Below, one piece after another: positions 8,511-15,283 of a stretch of DNA of 46,261 nt. A program made the position numbers and the translations under genes. Source of the DNA: GCA-001735895 sp964488685 (lineage in GTDB: Bacteria > Pseudomonadota > Gammaproteobacteria > GCA-001735895); assembly GCA_964488685.1 (NCBI GenBank), contig CAZAVY010000011.1, forward strand, positions 1 through 46,261, given 5' to 3'. Below the pieces are notes generated by a model. That model made no database searches. It was not told the DNA's origin and saw only the letters and a list, made by a program, of their open reading frames with translations. How positions within the stretch are numbered: the stretch's first letter is position 1; each line of letters opens with the position of its first letter.

Positions 8511-11032
8511 TATGCTCGTAACTTCTCGTTTTGGGGATCGTAAGGGGATTCCTCGATCACCGTGGCTTTGAAAAAATCTCCGAGTATTTCGATTTCCAGC
8601 TCGGACCCTATTTGGTGCAGACCGGTTTCAACCAGGCCCAGCGCCAGCGACTTCCCGACACGCCAACCATAGCCGCCGGATGTCGCGCGACCGACCACCT
8701 TGCCATCCTTGTAAATTGCTTCCGAACCCCTCGCATCGGCGTCGGTTACATCGTGCACTTCAAGCGTCACGAACGAATTCCTGAAACCACGCCGCTGCCA
8801 GTCGAGCAGGCCTTGCTTGCCGATAAAATCGACCGCTTTGTCGAGTCGGATGAAACGCTCCAGACCCGATTCGAAGGCCGAGTATTCTATCGACATTTCT
8901 CTCGGAATCAAGCGGTAGGATTTCTCCAGCCGCAGCGAATCCATGGCGCGGATACCGAAAGGCTTGATATCGAATTCTGCGCCGGCCGCCATCACCTGGT
9001 CGAAGATGTAATTCTGCATTTCGATCGGGTGATGTAGCTCCCAACCAAGCTCACCGACAAAGTTGACGCGACAGGCATGCGCGAGGGCGTAACCGACATT
9101 GATTTTCTTCGAGGTGAGCCACCTGAAGCCGTCGTTCGACAGGTCGGTATCGGTCAGCTTTTGCAGAAGGTCGCGTGATTTAGGGCCGGCCAGAACCAGC
9201 ACGCCATGGGCCGAGGTAATACGTTGAACCTCAACACTACCATCGCTGGGTCGATTCTTGAACAGGTAGTCGTGATCGTGACTCTCGAAAGCACCGGCGG
9301 AAACCAGGTAATAGGTCTGCGGGCCGGTTTTGGTGACCGTGAATTCGGCTCGCACCCCGCCATTTAGCGACAGCATATGAACCAGGCTGATACGCCCGAT
9401 AGCCTGCGGCATCCTGTTGGCGAACAGCGACTCCAGCCAGGCTTCCGCGCCATGACCCCTGACTTCCGCCTTGGCGAAAGCCGACATGTCGAGCAACCCT
9501 ACTTTCTCGGCTACGTGTCTGCATTCGTTACCGACAAACTGGTGGTAGTTGGAACGGCGAAACGAATTCTTTTCGACGATGCGATCACCGTCCTGCGGGG
9601 TCGAGTAATTCTTTTTCCACAGAACCTCGGCCATGCCGAGATCTGCTTCGGTGAGTTCATAGCCTTGCGGTGCAAACCAGTTGGGACGCTCCCAGCCATA
9701 CACGCTTCCGAAAACCGCGCCCAGCGCTTTCATGCGGTCATAACAGGGAGTCGTCTTTAACGGGCGGGCGGCGGAACGCTCTTCATCCGGGTAATGCGTG
9801 GTGAACACATTGCGATAGGCTTCCTCGTTCTTTTGCTTGAGGTAGCCGCGCGCGGCGTAGGGGCCGAATCGACGCGGATCGACGCCCATCATGTCAACCG
9901 TGGGTTCGCCATCGACGATCCACTCCGCCAGTTGCCAGCCAGCGCCGCCGGCTGCGGTGATACCGAAACTGTGGCCTTCGTTGAGCCAGAAGTTCTTCAG
10001 GCCCGGTGCGGGACCGACGATCGGGTTACCGTCCGGGGTGTAGGCAATCGCGCCGTTGTAAACCTGCTTGACACCCACCTCGCCGAAGGCGGGAACGCGT
10101 TCGATACAGGCTTCGATGTGCGGCATCAGGCGATCGAGATCTTCGTCGAAGAGTTCGTACTCGCAATCGTCGTCCGGACCGTCGACATAACAGCAGGGCG
10201 CACCATTTTCGTAGATTCCCAGAATCAGGCCTCGGGCTTCCTCGCGCAGATACCAGCCATAGTCGGAGTCGCGCAGCACGCCCATTTCGGGCTTGCCTGC
10301 CTCGTGGCGGGCCTTGATTTCAGGGTGCGGCTCGGTGACGATGAACTGGTGCTGCACCGGAATCACCGGGATGTCGAGTCCGACCATTGCACCGATTTTG
10401 CGCGCGAAGCTGCCGCTGCAGGCGATCACCTGCCGGCAGTGAATCTCGCCCTTGTCGGTTTTGACAATCCAGCTATCGTCCGCCTGTTGCTCGAGCGCGG
10501 TGACCACGGTATTGCGTTGAACCTCGGCGCCGCGATTGCGCGCGCCGGCAATCAAGGCCTGGGTCAGGTCGGCGGGCTGGATATAACCGTCATCGGGATG
10601 CTGGATGGCGCCCACCAAACCTGTAATATCACACATCGGCCAAACCTCTTTAACTTCTTCCGGAGTCAGAAACACAACTTCGACGCCGACCGTATTGGCC
10701 ACTCCGGCATAATACCGGTACTCATCCATGCGGTACTCGGTATTGGCCAGGCGAATATTGGAAACCACAGAAAACCCGACATCCTTACCGGTTTCCTTTT
10801 CGAGTTCATGGTAAAAGTTGACCGAATACTGGTGCAGTTTGCCGACCGAGTAGCTCATGTTGAACAACGGCAGCAAACCGGCGGCATGCCAGGTCGAGCC
10901 TGAAGTCAACTCTTTACGCTCAATCAATATGGCGTCTGTCCAGCCCTTTTTCGCCAGGTGATAAAGGGTACCCGCGCCAACGGCTCCGCCACCGATCACC
11001 ACTGCCTTTGCTGTTGATCTCATCCTATTCAA
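8510..11032 (-). CDS. Dimethylglycine/sarcosine dehydrogenase (FAD oxidoreductase fused to GcvT domain)
   Basis: 840-aa flavoprotein. The N-terminal half is a DAO-type FAD domain (VVIGGGAVGAGTLYHL, about 11-26) with SGSTWHAAGLLP around residue 49; the histidine of this WH-x-AGL motif carries covalent FAD in dimethylglycine and sarcosine dehydrogenases. The C-terminal half (about 450-840) is a GcvT aminomethyltransferase domain that in this family binds tetrahydrofolate. Likely reaction: N-demethylation of dimethylglycine or sarcosine with ETF as electron acceptor, which fits the coupled etfBA genes. Since sarcosine is covered by soxBDAG, dimethylglycine is the better guess. Start: TTG at 11032, or ATG at 11023 (MRSTAKAVV), neither with a good Shine-Dalgarno. 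Confidence 0.9.
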   Translation of the reverse strand: MNRMRSTAKAVVIGGGAVGAGTLYHLAKKGWTDAILIERKELTSGSTWHAAGLLPLFNMSYSVGKLHQYSVNFYHELEKETGKDVGFSVVSNIRLANTEYRMDEYRYYAGVANTVGVEVVFLTPEEVKEVWPMCDITGLVGAIQHPDDGYIQPADLTQALIAGARNRGAEVQRNTVVTALEQQADDSWIVKTDKGEIHCRQVIACSGSFARKIGAMVGLDIPVIPVQHQFIVTEPHPEIKARHEAGKPEMGVLRDSDYGWYLREEARGLILGIYENGAPCCYVDGPDDDCEYELFDEDLDRLMPHIEACIERVPAFGEVGVKQVYNGAIAYTPDGNPIVGPAPGLKNFWLNEGHSFGITAAGGAGWQLAEWIVDGEPTVDMMGVDPRRFGPYAARGYLKQKNEEAYRNVFTTHYPDEERSAARPLKTTPCYDRMKALGAVFGSVYGWERPNWFAPQGYELTEADLGMAEVLWKKNYSTPQDGDRIVEKNSFRRSNYHQFVGNECRHVAEKVGLLDMSAFAKAEVRGHGAEAWLESLFANRMPQAIGRISLVHMLSLNGGVRAEFTVTKTGPQTYYLVSAGAFESHDHDYLFKNRPSDGSVEVQRITSAHGVLVLAGPKSRDLLQKLTDTDLSNDGFRWLTSKKINVGYALAHACRVNFVGELGWELHHPIEMQNYIFDQVMAAGAEFDIKPFGIRAMDSLRLEKSYRLIPREMSIEYSAFESGLERFIRLDKAVDFIGKQGLLDWQRRGFRNSFVTLEVHDVTDADARGSEAIYKDGKVVGRATSGGYGWRVGKSLALGLVETGLHQIGSELEIEILGDFFKATVIEESPYDPQNEKLRA

Positions 11033-11050
11033 TGCCCCATGCGAACCTTG

Positions 11051-11081
11051 ATAACCTCAATAACCTCAATAACCTCAATAA
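11051..11081. repeat. 9-bp tandem repeat, 3.4 copies
   Basis: The unit ATAACCTCA is repeated three times exactly and followed by ATAA. It sits about 20-50 bases upstream of the dehydrogenase start. It could be a slippage-prone spacer or an operator array; the sequence alone does not tell. Confidence 0.85.
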
Positions 11082-11185
11082 GGGTCAGGATAACCCTATC
11101 GAATCGACGGATATTATCACAGGCATAAACAGCGTGAGATTTGCGCGCGACTGCGGATTGCCTATTTGCGTCAAACCACGCCGCG

Positions 11186-11288
11186 GATTCGGGGGACAGT
11201 ATCGAATGGCACTTGCTTGAATTGACCGTATTTTTGACTGGTTTCAGTCTATTGGCTAGGAGCTAATAGGTATACTGTCCCGCGAATC
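11186..11288. repeat. 103-bp element with near-perfect 17-bp terminal inverted repeats
   Basis: The left end GATTCGGGGGACAGTAT (11186-11202) and the right end ATACTGTCCCGCGAATC (11272-11288) are inverted repeats with one mismatch in 17. The 69-bp interior has no coding sign. Likely a miniature inverted-repeat element or the relic ends of a deleted transposon. Confidence 0.65.
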
Positions 11289-11316
11289 GGCCTTCCCTGG
11301 CCCGCATTTATTTTTA

Positions 11317-11437
11317 TTACTGTTCTACAGGCTGGTTTATGATCGGCGCGCGTTGCCCCACGACGCCAGAATTGCCAAAGCCGATCGCATCCGCCTTGCC
11401 GTCGCCATTGAAGTCAGCCGCATAACGGCTGTTGTGA
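11317..11437 (-). pseudogene. Fragment of a VCBS/FG-GAP repeat protein
   Basis: About 39 codons read in one frame on the minus strand to a TAA stop, including ADFNGDGKADAIGFGNSGVV, the calcium-binding DxNxDGxxD repeat signature of VCBS/FG-GAP extracellular proteins. No start codon and nothing recognisable upstream, so this is only the tail of a lost large surface or adhesin-like protein. Confidence 0.6.
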
Positions 11438-11689
11438 ATTCAAGGTGAATTCAAGGGGTCCTTGATTTATGATGCAATTCCGACTTCCTGTCACCACCGA
11501 GTCCGCTGGATCTGACCGGTCGGCCAATTTGCTATTCAATCCGTTGTTGAAATTACTCGTCGCCCAAGGTCCAGGTTTTGTTCATTGCTTTGCGTCTTTC
11601 ATAGAGCGCTCAATATCAAGGAGTCTGACCCCTTGATTTTTTGGATAGTACCGTCGTAGTAGTTTCCTATCAAGTTCTTTGCAAACAAG

Positions 11690-12154
11690 TTATTGCAACA
11701 GGTAACGCCCACCCGATGCAATCGCCACCACACCCAGGCCCAAAGCCAGGTTGATCCCGATCAATATGCGTATCTGTGCCAGCGACTTTGCCCCTGCCTG
11801 CCAATCACCCGCCGCAACCGCCCGTTTCAGCCGCATGAAGGGCGCGAAGAATACGTGCATGAAAATCAGCATCATCAGGAAACCGATCCATACCATCAGG
11901 TGGACATACAAACCCATGTGCTCAAATCCGCCATAAATAGACAGCACCATCCAGTAGCCGCTGGCGAGCAACACGGCAATCGAGGCAAACACCCACGGGA
12001 AGAACCGGCCAAACACGCCTGCCCATAAACCGAGACGTTCTGGCGGCTGCAACAGGCTGGCTGCTACCGGTCGCAAAACCATGTAGGCAAAAAACATCCC
12101 GCCCACCCATATAAGCGCTGATAACACATGCAAAGTGAGCATCAAAGCCATCAT
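11690..12154 (-). CDS. CopD-like integral membrane protein
   Basis: 154-aa hydrophobic protein with four likely membrane helices. The first helix carries LHVLSALIWVGGMFFAYMVL, the histidine-containing pattern of the CopD/YphA-type family (copper resistance or haem-binding membrane proteins). Further helices lie around residues 50-70, 80-105 and 130-150. I chose the ATG at 12154 because a clear GGAGAA box lies 8 bases upstream; a longer frame from 12202 would add an unlikely basic leader. It stands alone between remnants. Function unknown: copper handling or protoporphyrinogen-oxidase-like roles are known for related proteins, but nothing here decides between them. Confidence 0.75.
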   Translation of the reverse strand: MMALMLTLHVLSALIWVGGMFFAYMVLRPVAASLLQPPERLGLWAGVFGRFFPWVFASIAVLLASGYWMVLSIYGGFEHMGLYVHLMVWIGFLMMLIFMHVFFAPFMRLKRAVAAGDWQAGAKSLAQIRILIGINLALGLGVVAIASGGRYLLQ

Positions 12155-12244
12155 TTTTTTTCTCCTTCCCCGGCAGACCTGAATTGAAACATATTGTGTC
12201 ACAAATTAAGGTTGATAAGTTACTGAGCCTAGGTGACGCCCTAG

Positions 12245-12440
12245 CCGGCAAGTTCTACAGCCTCAATAGAGTCAGTCGAGCTTTTGCGCCAGGCCATCCT
12301 CCACCTCACCATCCAGGGAAAGCTAGTGCCACAGGATTCTGCAGGCGAACCGGCTTCGGTACTCCTTGAGAAATTACGTTCCGTCAAGACAGGCCAACTT
12401 AAAGATAAAGTTGCAACGGATGGCGGGGAAATGCGCCAAC
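12245..12440 (+). pseudogene. Fragment of type I restriction specificity subunit (HsdS)
   Basis: An open stretch reads ...ESVELLRQAILHLTIQGKLV then PQDSAGEPASVLLEKLR. This is the conserved helical spacer of HsdS, which separates the two target-recognition domains. Both recognition domains, the start codon and any hsdM/hsdR are missing. The fragment runs into an inverted-repeat element at 12470. Remnant of a lost type I restriction-modification locus. Confidence 0.75.
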
Positions 12441-12469
12441 ACGAATCTCGCCAGTTGCAGCAAACCCTA

Positions 12470-12537
12470 AGGGGTTTTCGGGGTCAGGCCTTTGGTTTTG
12501 AATTATTCCAAATCCAAAGACCTGACCCTCAACCCCT
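12470..12537. repeat. 68-bp imperfect inverted repeat (REP-like)
   Basis: Arms of about 30 bases (starting AGGGGTTTTCGGGGTCAGG on the left, ending CCTGACCCTCAACCCCT on the right) can pair with few mismatches around a short AT-rich loop. The GGGTCAGG core resembles palindromes associated with REP/RAYT elements. It sits just after the HsdS fragment. Confidence 0.75.
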
Positions 12538-12635
12538 GAAGATCAGGATTCATGTGTCAGAAAAATGTATTATTAGCCGCTGCCTTGCCCGCTGATTAGG
12601 GCGGCGCATAGTATACCCCAAACGAGGATAGAGCT

Positions 12636-13019
12636 TTGCCAGAGAGCATTATTACCGCATTTCACCACGCCAGCATGATCGTTCAGAACACGGAGCGGGC
12701 TCTGGATTTTTATATCGGCATACTTGGTATGGAGCAGGATATGGGACGGCCAGATTTAGGCTACCCTGGCGCCTGGCTCAACGTGGGCGATGGTCAGATC
12801 CATTTACTGGAGTTACCCAATCCCGACCCCACAACAGGCAGGCCAGAACATGGCGGGCGAGACCGACACCTGGCATTAACCATTACCAACCTTAGCGTGC
12901 TCCAGTCATCGCTAGAACAGGCGGGGATAGGCTTTACCTTGAGTAAGTCAGGGCGGAAAGCGCTATTTTGCCGCGACATTGACGGCAACGCATTGGAATT
13001 CATCGAAAAAACGGATTGA
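12636..13019 (+). CDS. VOC-family (glyoxalase/dioxygenase superfamily) protein
   Basis: 127 aa, a single vicinal-oxygen-chelate domain with two beta-alpha-beta-beta-beta modules. FHHASMIVQNTERALDFYIG opens the first module with its metal-ligand histidine (second His of FHHAS); RDRHLALTI opens the second; RDIDGNALEFIE ends it with the usual glutamate ligand. Starts at a TTG with a GAGG box nine bases upstream. Possible activities include glyoxalase I-like isomerisation or lyase reactions; no substrate can be assigned. Sits alone in the remnant-rich region and looks intact. Confidence 0.8.
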   Translation: MPESIITAFHHASMIVQNTERALDFYIGILGMEQDMGRPDLGYPGAWLNVGDGQIHLLELPNPDPTTGRPEHGGRDRHLALTITNLSVLQSSLEQAGIGFTLSKSGRKALFCRDIDGNALEFIEKTD

Positions 13020-13155
13020 ACCCGAGCTTTGAAAACGACTCAAAAACAGCATAACAGGCATTTATTCCTATACTTAAGACAAGGCAGTCAAGTTATTCGT
13101 TAGAAACTGTCTAAATTACCAAAAAACCTTCATCTAATTACGAAGGAGTATTGGC

Positions 13156-13287
13156 ATGATCGACACTTCCACAGTTTTGCTGGTAATAGCCATGCACACG
13201 CCTCTGGATTATCTGGCGCGAACACGCCATGGAATCGTGTCAGATTGGCTCTCGGTCTGGGTATCAGGGCTGCCAGGCGTGCGATAA
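13156..13287 (+). pseudogene. Small ORF, possible LysE-family N-terminal remnant
   Basis: 43 codons after a good AAGGAG box. The start MIDTSTVLLVIAM resembles LysE/RhtB amino-acid exporters, but the hydrophobic pattern is lost after about 13 residues and the frame stops. Either a decayed transporter or a chance small ORF. Confidence 0.3.
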
Positions 13288-13320
13288 AGTCCAATGGTTC
13301 GAAGATGACGTGGGTAGTGC

Positions 13321-13455
13321 CATCTCTATAGCGCTATGCTTTACAGCCTCATTGAAACCGCAAAGGCGAATGGGTTAACACCGTTTGATTATCTGCACCA
13401 TCTACTTGAAGAGCTACCCACGAAATCACAAGGCATCGAGCAACTACTGCCCTGA
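13321..13455 (+). pseudogene. C-terminal fragment of IS66-family transposase
   Basis: 45 codons ending in TGA, reading LYSLIETAKANGLTPFDYL-like sequence followed by HHLLEELPTKSQGIEQLLP. This is the well-conserved C-terminus of IS66 TnpC transposases. An in-frame stop lies immediately upstream. The catalytic domain, accessory genes and terminal repeats are not seen. Confidence 0.85.
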
Positions 13456-13484
13456 AACGTTGAACTGCCAAAGCATATCAAGCG

Positions 13485-13784
13485 CTAGCAGGTGGGGTTG
13501 GCCGGACGCTTAATCTTAAAAGGCTTGCCTTGTTCAGCCATGCAAGCAAGAAATTCGGGATAGTGTCGATCGATAATGCGGTAGAGTAGGGTTTGCTCAG
13601 GCCGGTGACGTTCATGCCGGGGTCTGGCGCGCTTTCCTTGAGTGCCGTGGCTCTGGCCATACGGGTTTCCTTTCCATGGAGACTGTATCAATATTCTCAT
13701 AATGTTCTCTGTGCGTATACTGATGTCGCCTAATCTGCAAATTTCATGAAGGCAGCAAGACCCGAATGGCCGGAAATGGCGCAA
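13485..13784 (-). pseudogene. N-terminal fragment of IS91-family transposase
   Basis: On the minus strand one frame reads RPEQTLLYRIIDRHYPEFLA then CMAEQGKP, the conserved start of IS91/IS801-type transposases just before their zinc-binding region. After this the match ends at a stop, and the upstream part of the frame is unlike the family. A truncated relic. The recognisable part lies at about 13530-13640. Confidence 0.7.
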
Positions 13785-13848
13785 CCGGATACCACTAAAA
13801 ATTAGCGCGTATGAAGCGTTAAATAAGCCGAAAGGACGAGCAACCTTG

Positions 13849-14592
13849 TCAGGTCTTGCTGCAAATCGGGCAATCCGGATTTTTCGGCAAGGTTACCGAC
13901 TGCCATTGCATCGCCAGGGCATCAAACAGTAATAACCGGTTAACCAGTTCCTCACCCTGCCCGGCAAGAATCAGCAAAGTCTGTACTGCCTGCAGGGTAC
14001 CGATGACCCCGACTACCGGCCCCAGTATGCCTTCCAGCTCGCAGGATTCCTCGGCGCCGTAGGCATGCGAATAGAGACACTGGTAACAGGCGCTGTTGGC
14101 CCGCGGCTGATAATTCATGATCTGCCCCTCGAGACGGATCGCGGCACCGGTAACCAGCGTCGTCGCGGTTTCGACGCATGCGCGATTGACATCGAATCGA
14201 GTCGGATAGTTGTCGCTGCAATCGAGCACGATATCGACCGATTCGATCACCTGTTTCAGTTCGTCACTCTCGAGCTGATACCCGACTATCTCCACTTTGC
14301 AACCGGGATTTAACCTCGTCAGGGTTTGCTTTCCTGATTCCACCTTGTTTTCCCCGACCGAGCTGTCGGCATGGATAATCTGGCGCTGCAGGTTGGAGCT
14401 TTCGACGACATCGTAATCGGCGAGTATCAACTTGCCGATGCCGGCCGCGGCGAGGTACATCGCCGCCGGTGAACCCAGCCCACCGACGCCGACAATAAGC
14501 GCGCTTGCATCGAGGATCGCCTGCTGCCCCTTTTCGCCAAACGGGTGCAGGCGAATCTGGCGCGCGTATCGGTCACGCTGTGCCCGGTTCAT
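13849..14592 (-). CDS. moeB: MoeB/ThiF-family sulfur-carrier adenylyltransferase
   Basis: 247-aa E1-like enzyme. The ATP-binding loop is VGVGGLGSPAAMYLAAAGIG (about 34-53), followed by DYDVVESSNLQRQI. Two zinc-binding pairs are present, CYQC (about 167-170) and CPIC near the C-terminus. No rhodanese domain, as in E. coli MoeB. The role in the family is to adenylate the C-terminal Gly-Gly of MoaD so that sulfur can be loaded for molybdopterin synthesis. It overlaps the 109-aa gene upstream by ATGA, and two MoaD-like proteins are encoded nearby (14999-15250 and 20464-20718). It therefore probably serves the pterin cofactor of the aldehyde oxidoreductase encoded in the same run. ThiF- or HesA-type activity is an alternative. 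Confidence 0.88.
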   Translation of the reverse strand: MNRAQRDRYARQIRLHPFGEKGQQAILDASALIVGVGGLGSPAAMYLAAAGIGKLILADYDVVESSNLQRQIIHADSSVGENKVESGKQTLTRLNPGCKVEIVGYQLESDELKQVIESVDIVLDCSDNYPTRFDVNRACVETATTLVTGAAIRLEGQIMNYQPRANSACYQCLYSHAYGAEESCELEGILGPVVGVIGTLQAVQTLLILAGQGEELVNRLLLFDALAMQWQSVTLPKNPDCPICSKT

Positions 14593-14918
14593 CCTCCACC
14601 TTTGTGAAAATACTGATGAAATCGATGAAAAAAAGCATTGCGTAATGTCGCTTCGGTACCCGTGAAAGAAAATTTAACCGCGAGTACCGGCAGATTAAAC
14701 AGGCCCAGCTTGCGCGGTGGTTTTTGGGCGACGCTTATGGCGAGGTCGAACACCGCATCATCGAGCGAAACCAACCATTGGTGGCGTCCGATTTCGGTCG
14801 CATTGAATCCGGTTCGATCACCGCTGAACGGGCCCAGTAAAACCCTGGCGAATTCGTCGGCGCCATACCCCATTTCGTATTCGACCAGGTCGGGTTGCAA
14901 ATCTCGGTCAGCTTTCAT
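14589..14918 (-). CDS. Unknown 109-aa protein of the AOR operon
   Basis: I do not recognise this family. 109 aa, no membrane segment or signal peptide, mixed alpha/beta character. The sequence ends in a His/Phe-rich helix (NAFFHRFHQYFHKGGG) that finishes with Gly-Gly-Gly. It lies between the MoaD-like gene and moeB, overlapping the moeB start by ATGA, so it is very likely translated and co-transcribed. The position suggests a role in tungsto- or molybdopterin maturation or as an oxidoreductase accessory factor. The short phrase LVSLDDAVFDLAISVAQKPP gives no motif I can name. Start at the ATG preceded by a weak TGAAG box. Confidence 0.7.
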   Translation of the reverse strand: MKADRDLQPDLVEYEMGYGADEFARVLLGPFSGDRTGFNATEIGRHQWLVSLDDAVFDLAISVAQKPPRKLGLFNLPVLAVKFSFTGTEATLRNAFFHRFHQYFHKGGG

Positions 14919-14954
14919 TTGTCTTCAGATAAGGGGCTAGAGTAACATCAATAA

Positions 14955-14978
14955 GATCCCCGCTTTCGCGGGAATGAC
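14955..14978. repeat. GTCATTCCCGC-type palindromic hairpin (REP half-unit)
   Basis: GATCCCCGCTTTCGCGGGAATGAC forms a strong stem with a TTT loop, in the gap between the MoaD-like gene and the 109-aa gene. Such hairpins in an operon can stabilise upstream mRNA or reduce downstream expression. Related palindromes occur at several other places in this window. Confidence 0.8.
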
Positions 14979-14998
14979 GATATCTTGAGTTTCGAGGT

Positions 14999-15250
14999 TC
15001 AGCCACCTGCGACCGGCGGCCAGATCGAGATCACATCGCCCTCGATCAAAGCGCGTTCTTCTCGATCTTCACCACAAACAAAAAGGCCATTGACGAGCAC
15101 GATATGCGCCTCTTCGGTAGAAATATGGTATTGCTCGATTAAACGATTGAGAATGAGTCCACTTTCGACCTTGATGTCGCGCCTGAAGCGTTTTTTACCC
15201 GGGGGCAGGTACTTCATCAACGAAGCATAGAATTCGATACTAATCTGCAT
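14999..15250 (-). CDS. MoaD/ThiS-type sulfur-carrier protein (AOR-linked)
   Basis: 83-aa ubiquitin-like protein ending WPPVAGG, with the C-terminal Gly-Gly that is adenylated and thiocarboxylated in MoaD and ThiS proteins. The core includes VLVNGLFVCGEDREERALIE then GDVISIWPPV, the typical beta-grasp fold end. It lies 33 bases after the FAD subunit gene and before the 109-aa gene and moeB. A second MoaD-like gene lies across the divergent promoter at 20464. This one is probably specific to the tungsten-type cofactor of the adjacent oxidoreductase, as with MoaD-like genes in other AOR operons. Confidence 0.88.
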   Translation of the reverse strand: MQISIEFYASLMKYLPPGKKRFRRDIKVESGLILNRLIEQYHISTEEAHIVLVNGLFVCGEDREERALIEGDVISIWPPVAGG

Positions 15251-15283
15251 TCGATATCATCAACAAAACCCGGCTGGCTTTAT

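Larger units (their letters stand above)
11033..11689. other. Non-coding region holding repeats and one gene fragment
   Basis: About 650 bases without an intact gene. It contains the 9-bp tandem repeat (11051-11081), a 103-bp element bounded by inverted repeats (11186-11288), a VCBS/FG-GAP fragment (11317-11437), a doubled GAATTCAAGG near 11439-11460, and a palindromic CAAGGAGTCTGACCCCTTG (11618-11636). The last resembles sequences that flank REP-associated transposases, from memory of such flanks. A short open frame across the tandem repeat on the plus strand looks spurious. Confidence 0.6.
13020..13848. other. Remnant-rich region without an intact gene
   Basis: Holds the LysE-like small ORF, an IS66 transposase tail (plus strand) and an IS91 transposase head (minus strand). 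The remainder (13020-13155 and 13650-13848) shows no recognisable coding or structural signal. Confidence 0.6.

Noticed and set aside
9794..10903. Plus-strand open frame of about 369 codons
   Set aside because: Antisense shadow of the dimethylglycine-type dehydrogenase; no motif.
11008..11220. Plus-strand 70-codon frame with an LNN repeat
   Set aside because: The apparent peptide repeat is only the translation of the 9-bp DNA tandem repeat; no ribosome site and it runs into the inverted-repeat element.
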